A DNA stretch of 64,000 nucleotides from Beta vulgaris subsp. vulgaris (GCF_026745355.1 NC_079209.1:48936461-49000460), one strand, 5' to 3'; counted from the stretch's first letter, positions 11,868 through 23,205 are shown. Translations and numbers: made by a program. The notes: generated by a model from the letters alone, not told the origin.

Positions 11868-12250
11868 TTTTACTATTGACTATTGTTTCACATTAATCGA
11901 ACACATTCTATACCGCATAATTCATAACTTACTCCTTCCATTTCCTAAAGATCTTTCCTCTTTTCGTTTAAGTGCGTTTCCAAAAGATCTTCCCTCTTTT
12001 ACTTTATTCCTTATTTGGAATTTTTTCTCTTTTTACCTTCATGTCCCTATCATATGGTCCACCAGTACATTATTAATTCAATTTTACTCTCTTTCTCTCT
12101 CCTACTTTAATCTCCTTTTATTTGTTTATTTGTTTATTTATCTTAACCCCTTTTCCTCTCCTACTTTACCCACCTCACACCCCACACAAATGGACCCTTC
12201 TTGGTATCTGTACGAACAGTAACAAGAAAGATCTTTAGGAAACCTTTGAA
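11868..12250. other. Intergenic CT-rich sequence
   Basis: No supported gene. A 130-codon open frame overlaps the end of the Stowaway and runs through T/C-rich sequence; it has no recognisable domain. Confidence 0.5.
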
Positions 12251-13897
12251 TCTATTATACTAGCAATTTACGCACGCGATGCGTGCCTCATTTTTTTTAA
12301 AAACAAATTCTACCTTTTTGGGGTATTAGCAAGGGTAAAATTTGATCCATGATCCCAAAATTGTAACCGGAAAGTATAAACTAATTTTAGTTTTTTTTCC
12401 TTGTCTAACTTCTAAATTCTGTTTTCACACATTAATATTTAAAATTTTCATCATTTTAAATCTTGTCCTTTTCTAAATTTTAACACTTTGAGCTTCAATT
12501 ATATTTGAAATGAAATTTAAATTTTTCATACACAATTTGATAATGTAATTTTTTTTTAGAAAAACAAAAATCGTTACTTTTCGCAAATTAATGTAGTTTT
12601 TTTTTCTGAAAATGGATTTTTGCAAAAGTTGTTCGCAAAAAGTTTGATATTATTTTTTTTTCAAAATTTATTTCTGAACATGGATTTTTTGCAAAAATTT
12701 TAATATTGGCATTTTTTAAGAAAAAAATAAATTTATTTTATATGAAAATGAATTAAATTTAAGTCTGATTGTATAAAAGCCCTTTTGAACTCATTACTAT
12801 CATCTCCATTTTTTAACTACATAACAGTCGACTAAGGTGCTATTGTTTATTTCACTAATGTGCAATAATTTTGAAGGTTAAAAGAATTATGTACCTTTTT
12901 GGAAGTTCGCAAATTGCCGATGGATGAATGTGTGATATCGCCGTTAAAATCTTATGTTTTTCTCAGATTTGTGTTTCTAGGTAACTTTTGTGAGTATGTA
13001 ATTGTGAATGGTTCTTGAAAATAGTGATTTGTAAGCCAATATTTGTAAATGTATTGACGTTCTAGGTTATTAGTTTTAGTTTATATGTTAATTTTAAGTT
13101 TTAATAAAGTTTCCTGATAATTTGAGTGATTTGCGCGATTTTTATAACGTGATTTTCTCAATTGTATGAGTGATTTGTAAAGTTTCTTCTTTTAAGTGAT
13201 TTGTAAATGAGTGTTTTAAATTAATTTTCGTTAGTTTTCTTTGAGTATCGATTTTGATTTTGATATTCCTTTTGTAATTTAGAAAGGGAAGGGGGGCAAA
13301 ATAGGCATTCCAAAAGAGGACACCATTGCTCCTCCCTTCCCTTATATAATAGAGATAAGCCAAGAGGGGAGAAATGGTGTCCCCCTTTGAATTTACATAT
13401 TCACCTCTCCACAATATAAAACCATTTAACACATAAACTACTTATCAAAAAAAAATTCAACCAAATCTCTATTAAACCCAATCAACTCATATAATTGTAA
13501 ATCACATAAACTTGCCAATAAAAAGATTCAATCAAATTAAATTTAAATCCAATCAACTAAAAAAATTCGTAATAAAAAACTTACCAAAAATTAATACCGC
13601 AGACAATAAAATAAATATGGCATTCTCATTACAAAGACAATTCATATACAAAATTAATCACAAATACAAACTCTGAAAAAAATTATGTTTTTTCATTACT
13701 TGGATATGCAATTTTGTCACTTAGTTACTTTAAAAATGGTTTTAGATACTATTTGTAAGTATTTAAATACTTCTTACTCACCAAATGACGGTGAACGCAG
13801 ATATGTACTTTCATAATTTTATTGTTCATTTCTTTTAATACCGAGTAATAGTTATGCCTAAAATGTCACCACACGCATAGCGTGCAGAAAAAGCTAG
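12251..13897 (+). mobile_element. Helitron (outer), split by a second Helitron
   Basis: The outer element starts TCTATTATA (12251-12259), is interrupted, resumes TAAGCCAAGAGGGG at 13356 and ends CTAG at 13894-13897, followed by T. The 3' hairpin is CACGC (13872-13876), loop ATA, GCGTG (13880-13884). Without the insert it is about 551 bp. Its 5' end matches the Helitron that begins at 14262. No coding capacity is visible. Confidence 0.78.
12260..13355 (-). mobile_element. Helitron (inner), nested in opposite orientation
   Basis: On the minus strand this 1096-bp element begins TCTCTATTATATAAGGGAAG (ending at 13355) and ends CTAG (12260-12263). The hairpin is GCACGC (12272-12277), loop GAT, GCGTGC (12281-12286). 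The flanking bases are A (12259) and T (13356) of the outer Helitron, the expected A^T target. A truncated relative lies at 53730-54110 in the other orientation. No RepHel frame is present. Confidence 0.8.
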
Positions 13898-13904
13898 TAT
13901 ATAT

Positions 13905-14245
13905 AGAAGTGAGTTCATATGAGAATGCATACTTACATAAGAAATGAGAATGAATTTTAGAAGTGAGTTCATATGAGAATGCATACTTAGGGTCTGTTCT
14001 CTTCGGCATAAAACAGTTGAACTGAACTGAACTGAATTGAACTGAATTGAATTGAATTGAACTGAACTGAACTTAATTGAAGTGAAGTGAACTGAAATGA
14101 ATAGTGATATGTGAGAGTAAAAGTATCGTCCAGAGCTGAACTAAACTGAATTGAACTGAACTGAACTGAGCTGAACTGAATGAAAATAAGATGGGGAGAA
14201 CATGCCCTTACATGAGAAATGAGAATGAATTTTACGCGCTATAAC
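13905..14245. repeat. Tandem duplication of about 54 bp, second copy split by a MITE
   Basis: The unit begins AGAAGTGAGTTCATATGAG and ends GAGAATGAATTTTA. The first copy (about 13905-13958) is continuous. The second (about 13959-14233) is interrupted after GCATACTTA by the Tourist MITE at 13990-14207. Confidence 0.85.
13990..14207 (+). mobile_element. Tourist-like (PIF/Harbinger) MITE
   Basis: The 218-bp element has ends GGGTCTGTTCTC and GAGAACATGCCC and is flanked by TTA (13987-13989 and 14208-14210). Arrays of AACTGA lie inside the ends. The neighbouring uninterrupted duplicate reads GCATACTTACATAAG, which is the empty site with a single TTA. It is the compact relative of the 811-bp element at 3134-3944. 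Confidence 0.9.
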
Positions 14246-15275
14246 TCTTATAAGTAAGTGATCTCTATTATATAAGCCAAGGGGAAGCTATGGTGTCCCC
14301 CTTTGAAAAGACTTTTTAACCCTTCATTCAATAAAAAAGATTACCTATTATGATTTTGAGATTTTCCTTAATCATAGCCCTTCCTAATTTAAAATATGTA
14401 TATCAAAGGAAGTTCAAAGTAGCTAAAATAAACTTTCATAAAAATATGTGTATCTATCTATATAATACTATAAAGCAATAAGGATTTGCTTATGTGTCAA
14501 GTGCAAATTGAATTGCTGATGTGTCGATCCTTTGTAATATCTTTTACAATTTTTTGCCACGTGTATTTGTCTTTAAATATTTATGTTATGCATTACTTTT
14601 TTAGGCATAGAATTGGAAAGCTATTTAAGAAAGTTCTCTGTTATGGAATGTAAATCAACTAAATTTTAGGAATCGATTGCTATTAATTAGTATTTTATGC
14701 ATCATAAAACTGCCAAAAAAAAAATATCTCCTAAATCCGATATTTTAGGCACTAATTAAAAAATAAATCATATCCCCTTAATACGGTATTTTAGAAACTA
14801 ATTAAAAATTCATATATAATATTCGGTATTCTTATTGATACTAATCATATATTTTGGCACTAATTAAGAAATAAATTTATAGCAAGAAGCTGACATTTTA
14901 GGTACTACTTAAGGTATTACAATATTTAAATGAACATGTTGTACTCTCTTCTTAAACCCAAATTAAAACAAAAGTCTTAACAATTATAATATTAAACTTA
15001 AAGTTTACCAAGGGACGTATTAATCATACAATAAGTTGTATTATAGGTTTTTTTAAAAAGTTCAAATTATAAGATCATTACCACATATCCATACCATCAA
15101 AATTATAAGTTCATTGCAAACTATAAAATCGTGGGCCGTCATATTACAAAGACTACGGTGTATCCCATAAAACGATGATAATTATTAGTGAGTTACAATG
15201 TGATTAGCAATACAAAACACGATCCAGATAAAATCAATAATAATTGATATTAGCACCTCATGTATAACACAAAAA

Positions 15276-15415
15276 ATAAACATCTTATGTATTAACACTT
15301 AGCTTGCATAAAAGAATAAACATCTTATGTACTAACACTTAGCTTGCACAAAAGAATAAACATCTTATGTACTTAATACTTGCACAAAAGTCTAAACATC
15401 TTATGTACTAACACC
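15276..15415 (+). repeat. Minisatellite, units of about 40 bp, copy 1
   Basis: Three to four units share AATAAACATCTTATGTACTA and CACTTAGCTTGCA. Confidence 0.8.
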
Positions 15416-16211
15416 TAATATTAAACTATCAACTAAAAAACGATTAGCCAATATATATAGATAAGAAAAGATAACAAAGTCTCAACAAAAGTTAACTTTT
15501 ACTTGGCTCATGAGGTTTGTAAAACTTAAAGGAGGGTAGCCTAATTGTAACAACAAGCATGAGATGTCTTAAAGTTTAGTATAATAACAATGGGACCCCT
15601 TTCATTGTACAAAATATCACATCGCAGTATTTAAAGTCCGCTAGGAATATGCTATCTTAACTGGTAAATGTATGTCATCTCTATGTAAGGTTAAAGATTA
15701 AAATTACATATAGAACTTATGTAAAATTTATTGTCCATAATTTTAGTGTAGTTGTATCTTTGTGAAGTTTATAAGTCATATAGAAGTATATTTGTTCAGT
15801 TTATTCACAACAACCGAATCACAACTAAAAAAAATAATATTACCATACATATGAAATTTGAGAGCTCATAATTTCTAGGTGTTCATCTCAAAGAAAAGAT
15901 AAAATGTCATATAATATATTTCCATATATAAATTGATTTTTATTTTTCTATATATGACCGTTTATTTGGAACAAGTATTTGGAACAATAAAAATGATAAA
16001 AGGGTGATTTGTGCATTTAACAAATAATTGACAATACAATTTATTCTATATTTTACTTTCCAAAATAAATAAAAAAATGGGTCAAATAGTATGAAACTTA
16101 CAAGCTTTAAATTCTAAGAGAGGTGCATAGAATCTTACTTCTATCTAGAAGCCGAATATAATCTTAACAAAATCTAAGTTTGCTAATAAAGTTCCAAACT
16201 ATAACAAACCC

Positions 16212-16436
16212 TTGCTTAGAACTCTCAATTTTCATTGCCATAAAAAATTCTGTCTTTTTCCATCTCAATTTGAACATCGAGAAAGTGAATCATCATCTTC
16301 ATATAAAAAACTCATGTACATAACATCTGAATCTCACACATCCAACGTTAATAAAAACACAATCAAAATCATTTTTTCTCCATTTTCGAAAATATCAAGT
16401 GTGTTCGATGAATTTGTGATCAAACTTTTTGGATAA
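16212..16436 (+). other. Short open frame inside Helitron copy 1, no support
   Basis: A 74-codon frame lies in the internal part of the Helitron. The equivalent stretch in the second copy (about 19376-19600) has indels that break it, so it is not conserved as a protein. Confidence 0.2.
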
Positions 16437-17518
16437 CGTTTTCGAATAAATCTGGAATTGAACGGGAAATTTTTTCTTTAATAACATAAGATTCAATTGA
16501 TCGAATGTAGCAATTTTTCGAATAAATCTCCATTTTATTTAAATATGATATTGCCCAAATTCAGGAGAAAGGTTCAATTAAATATAACAATTCTAGCTAT
16601 GTTTTAAATCTCCATTTTTGGTTTGTAATTTGCACGGGTTCAGTTAGCCATATCAAGAGTTACCAGCATTATGGTTTAATTTGAAATTTTATTTGTGATA
16701 AAGATCATGGGGTCTCAAGACAACAAAAGAATGGGGGTGAGAAGGAATGTGGAAAGTACTGACGGCATAAAGTGGGAAAAGAAGTGGTTGCATAATTGAA
16801 TCCCAATAATGGAGCGAATTGTGATTTTATTTGGTCGTCAATGTGAAGTAATGGGTAGAGCAAAGACTTTTTCAGTCAACGCCGCATGATAATATTAATT
16901 ACATTAGTCATTGAACACACGGGATATAAGTGAGTTTTAAAATATTCCTCATAAACAATATGATTATAAAAAGTTTAAATCATGATCTAATATTCACCCC
17001 ATGATTTTGGGAGAAACATCATCAAGTCATACAATTTATATAAAAAAATTCCGTGCATTTTGCACGGGTCAAAACCTAGTATAATACTATAAAGCAATAA
17101 GGATTTGCTTATGTGTCAAGAGCAAATTGTATTGCTGATGTGTCAATCCTTTGTAATATCTTTTACAATTTTTTGCCACGTGTATTTGCCTCTAAATATT
17201 TCTGTTATGCATTACCTTTTATAGGCATATGATTGGAAAGCTATTTAAGAAAGTTCTCTGTTATGGAATGTAAATCAACTAAATTTTAGGAATCGATTGC
17301 TATTAATTAGTAATTACTTATGCATCATAAAACTGCCAAAAATATATATCTCCTAAATCCGACATTTTAGGCACTAATTAAATAAATCATATCACCTAAA
17401 TACGGTATTTTAGAAACTAATTAAAAATTCATATCCCCTAAATTCGGTATTTGAGTTACTAATCATATATTTCGCTACTAATTGAGAAATAAATTTATAG
17501 CAAGAAGCTGATAAGGTA

Positions 17519-17777
17519 CTCCCTCTGTTTTTTTATTGTTCTCACTTAGAATCTTGACACTATTCATACTTAGAGAGAATCTTCTCAATTTTTTTCAATT
17601 TATAAGAAAAAATATAGTCATGTGGGGTCTTGTTTGATTTGTCTCAATTAGTACGTACATTATTAATATTCAATCGTTATAATTTTTACTATTATATAAT
17701 AAAAGATATTTAAGTTCAAAAATGTGCATTGGAAGATGTGCACAAAAAAGTGAGAAAGATAAAAAAAACAGAGGGAG
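17519..17777. mobile_element. Stowaway MITE in tandem Helitron copy 2
   Basis: Ends CTCCCTCTGTTTTTTTAT and AAAACAGAGGGAG are flanked by TA (17517-17518, 17778-17779). Copy 1 of the Helitron has the empty site AGGTACTACTTAAGG near 14909-14923, with a single TA. Confidence 0.9.
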
Positions 17778-18159
17778 TACTACTTAAGGTATTACAACTA
17801 TTTGAATGAGCATGTTGTACTATCTTCTTAAACCCAAATTAAAACAGAAGTCTTAACAGATTATAATATTAAACTTAAAGTTTACCAAGGGACGTATTAA
17901 ACATACAATAAGTTGTATTATAGGTTGTTTTTTTAAAAGTCCAAATTATTATAAGATCATTGACCACATATCCATGCCATCAAAATTATAAGTTCATTGC
18001 AAACTATAAAATCGTGGACCGTCATATTACAAAGACTACGGTGTATCCCATAAATCAATAATAATTATTAGTGAATTACAATGTGATTAGCAATACAAAA
18101 CACGATCCACGATAAAATCAATAATAATTGATATTAGCAGCTCATGTATAACACAAAAA

Positions 18160-18300
18160 AATAAACATCTTATGTATTAACACTTAGCTTGCATAAAAGA
18201 ATAAACATCTTATGTACTAACACTTAGCTTGCACAAAAGAATAAACATCTTATGTACTAATACTTGTACAAAATTTTAAACATCTTATATACTAACGCTT
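18160..18300 (+). repeat. Minisatellite, units of about 40 bp, copy 2
   Basis: Same unit as at 15276-15415, showing that the array predates the tandem arrangement. Confidence 0.75.
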
Positions 18301-18669
18301 AATATTAAACTATCAACTAAAAAACGGATTAGCCAATATATTAATAGATAAGAAAAGATAACAAAGTCTCAACAAAAGTTAACTTTTAGTTGGCTCATGA
18401 GGTTTGTAAAACTTAAAGGAGGGTAGCCTAATTATAACAACAAGCATGAGATGTCTTAAATTTTAGTATAATAACAATGGGACCCCTTTCATTGTACAAA
18501 ATATCACATCACAATATTTAAAGTCAGCCAGGAATATGCTATCTTAACTGGTAAATGTATGGCATCCCTATGTAAGGTTAAATATTAAAATTACATATAG
18601 AACTTATGTGAAATTTATTGTCCATAATTTTAGTGTAGTTGTATCTTTGTGAAGTTTATAAGTCATATA

Positions 18670-18926
18670 CTTCCTCCGTTTTGAATTACTCGCTACACTT
18701 TGAAAATTTCACTATTCATGAATGAGGTTTGACCATGCATTATTTACTATTAGATAAAATCAAATGTTATAATGTAATATGTTGTCGGATTTGTCTCAAT
18801 GCATATTTTCATAAAATCAAAAATTTATACTTTACTCTAATAAATAATTAAAGATATTAGTAGTCAAAGTAGTGCATCGACAAGCATGAAAGTCAAAGTG
18901 TAGCGAGTAATTTGAAACAGAGGAAG
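18670..18926. mobile_element. Stowaway MITE in tandem Helitron copy 2
   Basis: Ends CTTCCTCCGTTTTGAATTAC and the inverted match AATTTGAAACAGAGGAAG are flanked by TA (18668-18669, 18927-18928). The sister site in copy 1 is not clean: it reads TA-GAAG-TA, keeping four bases that equal the end of this element. Confidence 0.88.
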
Positions 18927-20567
18927 TATATTTGTTCAGTTTATTCACAGCAACCGAATCACAACTAAAAATAATAATTATTAGCATACATATGAAATTT
19001 GAGAGCTCATAATTTCTAGGTGTTCATCTCAAAGAAAAGATAAAATGTCATATAATATATTTTTACATATAAATTGATTTTTTTTTCTATATATTACCGT
19101 TCATTTGGAACAAGTATTATTGACCCGGGTCAGTTAGCTAATCACAAACTCACAATAAAAATGAAAAAAGGGTGAATTTTGCATATAACAAATAATTGAC
19201 AATACAATTTATTCTATACTTTACTTTCCAAAATAAATGGGTCAAATAGTATGAAACTTACAAGCTTTAAATTCTAAGAAAGGTGCATAGAATCTTACTT
19301 CTATCTAGAAGCCGAATATAATCTTAACAAAATCTAAGTTTGCTAATAAAGTTCCAAACTGTAACAAACCCCTGCTTAGAACTTTCAGTTTTCACTGCCA
19401 TAAAAATTCTGTCTTTTTCCATCTCAATTTGAACATCTAGAAAGTGAATCATCATCTTCATATAAAAAGTTATGTAGATAACATCTGAATCTCACACATC
19501 TAACGCTAATGGATAAAAACACAATCAAATTCATTTTTTCTCCATTTTCGAAAATATCAAGTGTGTTCAATGAATCTGTGGTCAAAGTTTTTAGATAACT
19601 TTTTTCAGATAAATCTGGAATTGAACGGGAAATTTTTTCCTTAATAACATAAGATTCAATTGATCGAATGTAGCAATTTTTCGAATAAATTTCTATTTTA
19701 TTTAAATATGATATTCTCTAAATTCAAGAGAAAGGTTCAATTAAATATAACAATTCTTGCTATGTTTTAAATCTTCATTTTTGGTTTGTAATTTTCACGG
19801 GTTCAGTTAGCCATATCAAGAGTTACCAACATTATGGTTTGAAACTTTATTTGTGATAAAGATCACGGGATCTCAACACAACAAAAGAGTGGGGGTGAGA
19901 GAGACTGTGGAAAGTAGGGATGACAGAAAGTGGGAAAAGAAGTTGTTGCATGATTGGATCCCAATAATGGAGTGAATTATGATTTTATTTGGTCCTCAAT
20001 ATGAAGCAATGGGTAAAGCAAAGACTTTTTCAGTCAACGCCGCACGATAATATTAATTACATCAGTCATTGAACGCACGGGTTATAAGTCAATTTTAAAA
20101 TATTCCTCATAAACGATATGATTATAAAAAGTTTAAATCACGATCTAATATTCACCCCATGATTTTTGGAGAAACATCATAAAGTCACAAAATTTAAAAA
20201 TAAAAAAAATTCCGTGCATTTTGCACGGGTCAAAACCTAGTTGAAAGAAAAAAGTTTATGATTGAAGAACAAATTAACATAACTGAAGCAGTTTTCAAAT
20301 CAATGACAAAACCAAAGACATAAAATTTTAATTTTACCTAAACTTTGAAATGCAATAACAATATACCAACATCCATTAACAAGTAATAAAAATTCCAAGA
20401 AAACAACGATTTCATCAAGTAATTTTTATATTTTGTATTTATACCACATGATATTTAATTAGAACTAATGATGATTGCAAATTACATCTTTCAAAATTAC
20501 ATGTAGATGAAATTTAATAATAATCGCTAAAATAATTCACGCACGCATCGCGTGCAAAAGAGGCTAG

Positions 20568-20768
20568 TAGAACTCTAATGAAAAAGTGATGTAACTCCAA
20601 AACAAGAATATTAGAGGAAAAAAAAAAACTCAATTTTTTTTTTTTTGGGCTCAAATTTTTTTAGGGCCCGGGGTATAATCCTAATGAACAAGTGTTGTAA
20701 CTCTAATCCAATCGTGTGGTTGAGATTCATTCTCATTTTTCATGTAACAAACATTCTCATGTGTTTAC

Positions 20769-20847
<79 letters not shown>

Positions 20848-21003
20848 TATATTTGTGTGAATTATTTTTGCTTTAAGAAAAGGAATTATTATCTACACCT
20901 AATTGATTCACAACATTGTCCTTTATTATAAGCAAAATTTTGATTGATGTGGGGTTAGAGTTCGGCGGAAAAGCTCACATTTTGCTTGGTTTATGAGGTG
21001 TTA
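20568..21003. other. Intergenic sequence with AT microsatellite
   Basis: No gene. A long AT dinucleotide run occupies about 20770-20842; the open frame through it encodes only alternating Tyr-Ile. Confidence 0.6.
20770..20842. repeat. (AT)n microsatellite
   Basis: More than 30 uninterrupted TA units. Confidence 0.95.
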
Positions 21004-21619
21004 GAGCATCCTTATTCATGATTGGGAATAAAGATCAAGTTGATGATCATGAAAAAAGTGTTCTTAATCACAATTGAAAAAAAGATTGTGAGGTGAGTGA
21101 GAGTGATTGGGAGAAAAAAAATGCATGGGGTGAGTGAAATGATGAATAAGATTGTAGGATGAGAGTGCCAAGTGTCACATTTTGATTGGATTTGAAGATA
21201 TAGTAATTGTTATAAAATTTGCAACGATTTTATTTTAGAAAATACAAAGTGAAAAAAAATAAAAAAAATACCAATAGCTCTATTTTAATGAGCTCCATAA
21301 ATAGAGACCCATTTTGCTATATTTTCGATAAAAAAAAAATCCAGCTATTTATTAATTTCCTCTAATTTTGCTTATTTTATATGAAATATTTTTCATTTTT
21401 ACATTTCAAAAAAATAAAAAGTAAAGAATAAGAGAGAGAAAAATAGTTGGATGGGTCAAAAAGTAAGAGAGAAAGAGGAAAAATTAGTTGGGATGATTTT
21501 TTTTTTGTTCATGGTTAAGAGGATATGTGCGAAAAGATTGTAAGATGTTATTTTTTAGAGAGAGAAAGTTAGAGAGAGAGTGGGATGATCTTTATTTAAG
21601 ATCATGAATAATGGTGCTC
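21004..21619. mobile_element. Tourist-like MITE upstream of GLP gene 1
   Basis: The left end is GAGCATCCTTATTCATGAT and the right end is the inverted match ATCATGAATAATGGTGCTC. Both sides carry TTA (21001-21003 and 21620-21622). The 616-bp element ends about 790 bp before the GLP start codon. Confidence 0.78.
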
Positions 21620-21622
21620 TTA

Positions 21623-22265
21623 ATATGTCCCAGTCCAACGACATTTTAGTTTTTTTTCTGTCTAACTCAATAATTTTAAGTCTAGTTTTGATCTTCAAAT
21701 CTTCATTGATAGCAGAAATCTACGTTAAACCAAGTTCAATAATTAATCTTAAGCTCTGTACACTCATTATATAGATATATATTATTTTTTTTCTATAAAG
21801 GAATGGCAAAATCAATACAAGAATTTTTTGAAGATTTAAAGTTTGAACGTAAAAAACCACCATCCAATTAAATATTAAAAAAGTATACCCAGCTATTTGC
21901 TAAATATAGTTGTTAAAGGAAAAAAATTTATCTACTTAGTGGATCAACAACCTATTACAGATAAAAATAAATAAATAAATAATGAAATTTAACTCATCAA
22001 TTTTAATAATTTTTTAATTTGTTATTTCTAATGATTTAACTATCCATCGAATAGATGTATAATTGGCCGCGCTAAAATCTTTGTCCAGCAGCTCCATTCA
22101 ACATTACACCGACAAGCGTCCAGGTAAGCCACGACACTCGCTACTGTCATCATGACAGTAGAACATTTCACATGAATCACCATACTATCATTTTATGTAT
22201 AATTTAGAAATGCACATTGTTCATGCAAACAAATAAAAAATGCTACGAATCTGCGCGTCCAAAAT
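21623..22265. other. Upstream region of GLP gene 1
   Basis: AT-rich sequence with no gene. A small perfect palindromic motif, CTACTGTCATCATGACAGTAG, lies at about 22142-22162 and could be a cis element or a chance hairpin. Confidence 0.5.
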
Positions 22266-22278
22266 TCTATTTATAGAA
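22266..22278 (+). promoter_or_regulatory. TATA-like box of GLP gene 1
   Basis: TCTATTTATAGAA lies about 130 bp before the start codon, which would place transcription initiation near 22300 and give a leader of roughly 105 bases. Confidence 0.5.
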
Positions 22279-22404
22279 CATAAAGGTTCATAGTCTACTG
22301 CACCACTAACCAAGAGTAACTGATAGCCAATTCAAGAACCAAACAAACACTACCCTCCTTTATCTACTCATCCAATTTCCCTTTGAAATTCCTTCAAATT
22401 AAAT

Positions 22405-23040
22405 ATGGAACTTACCAAAATGTTCTTATTCTTATCTTTTTTTGCTTCTATATCATCCGCACACACCAATATTGTAGATTTTTGTGTGGCAGACTTGAAT
22501 TATCCAGTTGGGCCAGCTGGATATCCTTGTAAGAATCCGGCTAACCTAACAGTAGATGACTTTGTCTACTCTGGTTTGGGTGTTTCTGGCAACACCTCAA
22601 ATGTTTTTGGTGTTGGTGTAACCTTTGCAATTGATTTAACTTTTCCTGCTTTAAACGGTTTAGACATTTCAATGACGCGGTTAGATATTGGTGTAGGTGG
22701 AGTTGTACCGATGCATTCACATAGAGTGTCAGAACTTATCATTGTGATCCAAGGAAGGATAATCGCGGGTTTTATATCCTCCGATACTAAAGTATACTAT
22801 AAAACATTGAAAAAGGGGGACATTATGATTTTTCCTCAGTCGTTACTTCACTTTCAAGTTAATGTAGGTAAAACTCCGGCTCTTGCATTTGTTAGCTTGA
22901 ATAGTGCAAGGCCTAATTTTCAAACTACTAGCACTTCTCTCTTTGGAAATGACCTACCTACCAATCTCATTGAGAAGCTTACTTTACTTGACGCCGAGCA
23001 AGTGAAGAAGTTGAAGAGCATCTTTGGTGGCACAAATTGA
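22405..23040 (+). CDS. Germin-like protein, ABP19/ABP20-like (GLP gene 1)
   Basis: This single-exon gene encodes 211 residues, the normal size for the family. A hydrophobic signal peptide spans residues 1-19 (cleavage likely after SSA), so the mature protein should act in the cell wall or apoplast. Cys27 and Cys42 form the N-terminal disulfide typical of germins. Germin box 1 contains His104, His106 and Glu110, and box 2 (GDIMIFP...H) contains His149: together the metal ligands of the cupin barrel, usually manganese. Sequons are at Asn47 and Asn63. A KGD tripeptide at 137-139 replaces the RGD of some relatives. Peach ABP19a-type proteins end in the same KKLK..FGGTN tail. Despite the family name, auxin binding is not established for such members; some germin-like proteins show superoxide dismutase activity. 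The spacing His106-x3-Glu110 is one residue shorter than in true germins. The start codon gives the signal peptide directly. Confidence 0.95.
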   Translation: MELTKMFLFLSFFASISSAHTNIVDFCVADLNYPVGPAGYPCKNPANLTVDDFVYSGLGVSGNTSNVFGVGVTFAIDLTFPALNGLDISMTRLDIGVGGVVPMHSHRVSELIIVIQGRIIAGFISSDTKVYYKTLKKGDIMIFPQSLLHFQVNVGKTPALAFVSLNSARPNFQTTSTSLFGNDLPTNLIEKLTLLDAEQVKKLKSIFGGTN

Positions 23041-23205
23041 TCCGGTGTGTTAAATTTGTTCCTATTTGTGTTAGTGTGCAACTAGTACGTACTCTTTTGT
23101 AAGTGACTTAAATGATCATCTATGTGTAATTTAATAACATGTATTGGCTATTGTTCATTATTGTAGCGTTGTACAACATAATACATATGTTCATGTTAGT
23201 TCTGC

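Larger units (their letters stand above)
14457..17079 (+). mobile_element. Helitron, tandem copy 1 (second family)
   Basis: It starts TCTATATAATACTATAAAGC at 14457, preceded by A, and ends CCTAG at 17079. The 3' hairpin is strong: CCGTGCA (17051-17057), loop TTT, TGCACGG (17061-17067). The 2.6-kb interior has no RepHel frame. It carries a minisatellite at about 15276-15415. A probable MITE excision footprint, GAAG between two TA, lies at 15783-15786. The next copy follows head to tail with no spacer. Confidence 0.75.
17080..20240 (+). mobile_element. Helitron, tandem copy 2 (head-to-tail)
   Basis: This copy starts directly at the CTAG of copy 1 with TATAATACTATAAAGC, lacking the first few bases of the canonical 5' end. 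It ends CTAG at 20237-20240 with the same hairpin (20212-20218 and 20222-20228). It is closely similar to copy 1 throughout but about 540 bp longer, mostly because of two Stowaway insertions. The base after it is T, so the pair as a whole sits in an A^T site of the surrounding Helitron. Confidence 0.75.
14262..20567 (+). mobile_element. Helitron carrying a nested tandem Helitron pair
   Basis: It begins TCTCTATTATATAAGCC at 14262 (A before) and ends CTAG at 20564-20567 (T after), with hairpin GCACGC (20541-20546), loop ATC, GCGTGC (20550-20555). Its own sequence is only about 522 bp (14262-14456 plus 20241-20567); the rest is the inserted pair. It is the same family as the outer Helitron at 12251-13897. 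Confidence 0.75.

Noticed and set aside
15276..18300. CRISPR-like spaced repeats
   Set aside because: The two arrays are ordinary tandem minisatellites inside duplicated Helitrons; spacers are not unique and the genome is a plant.
20645..20860. 71-codon frame ending in Tyr-Ile repeats
   Set aside because: The repeat part is the AT microsatellite and the rest has no recognised similarity.
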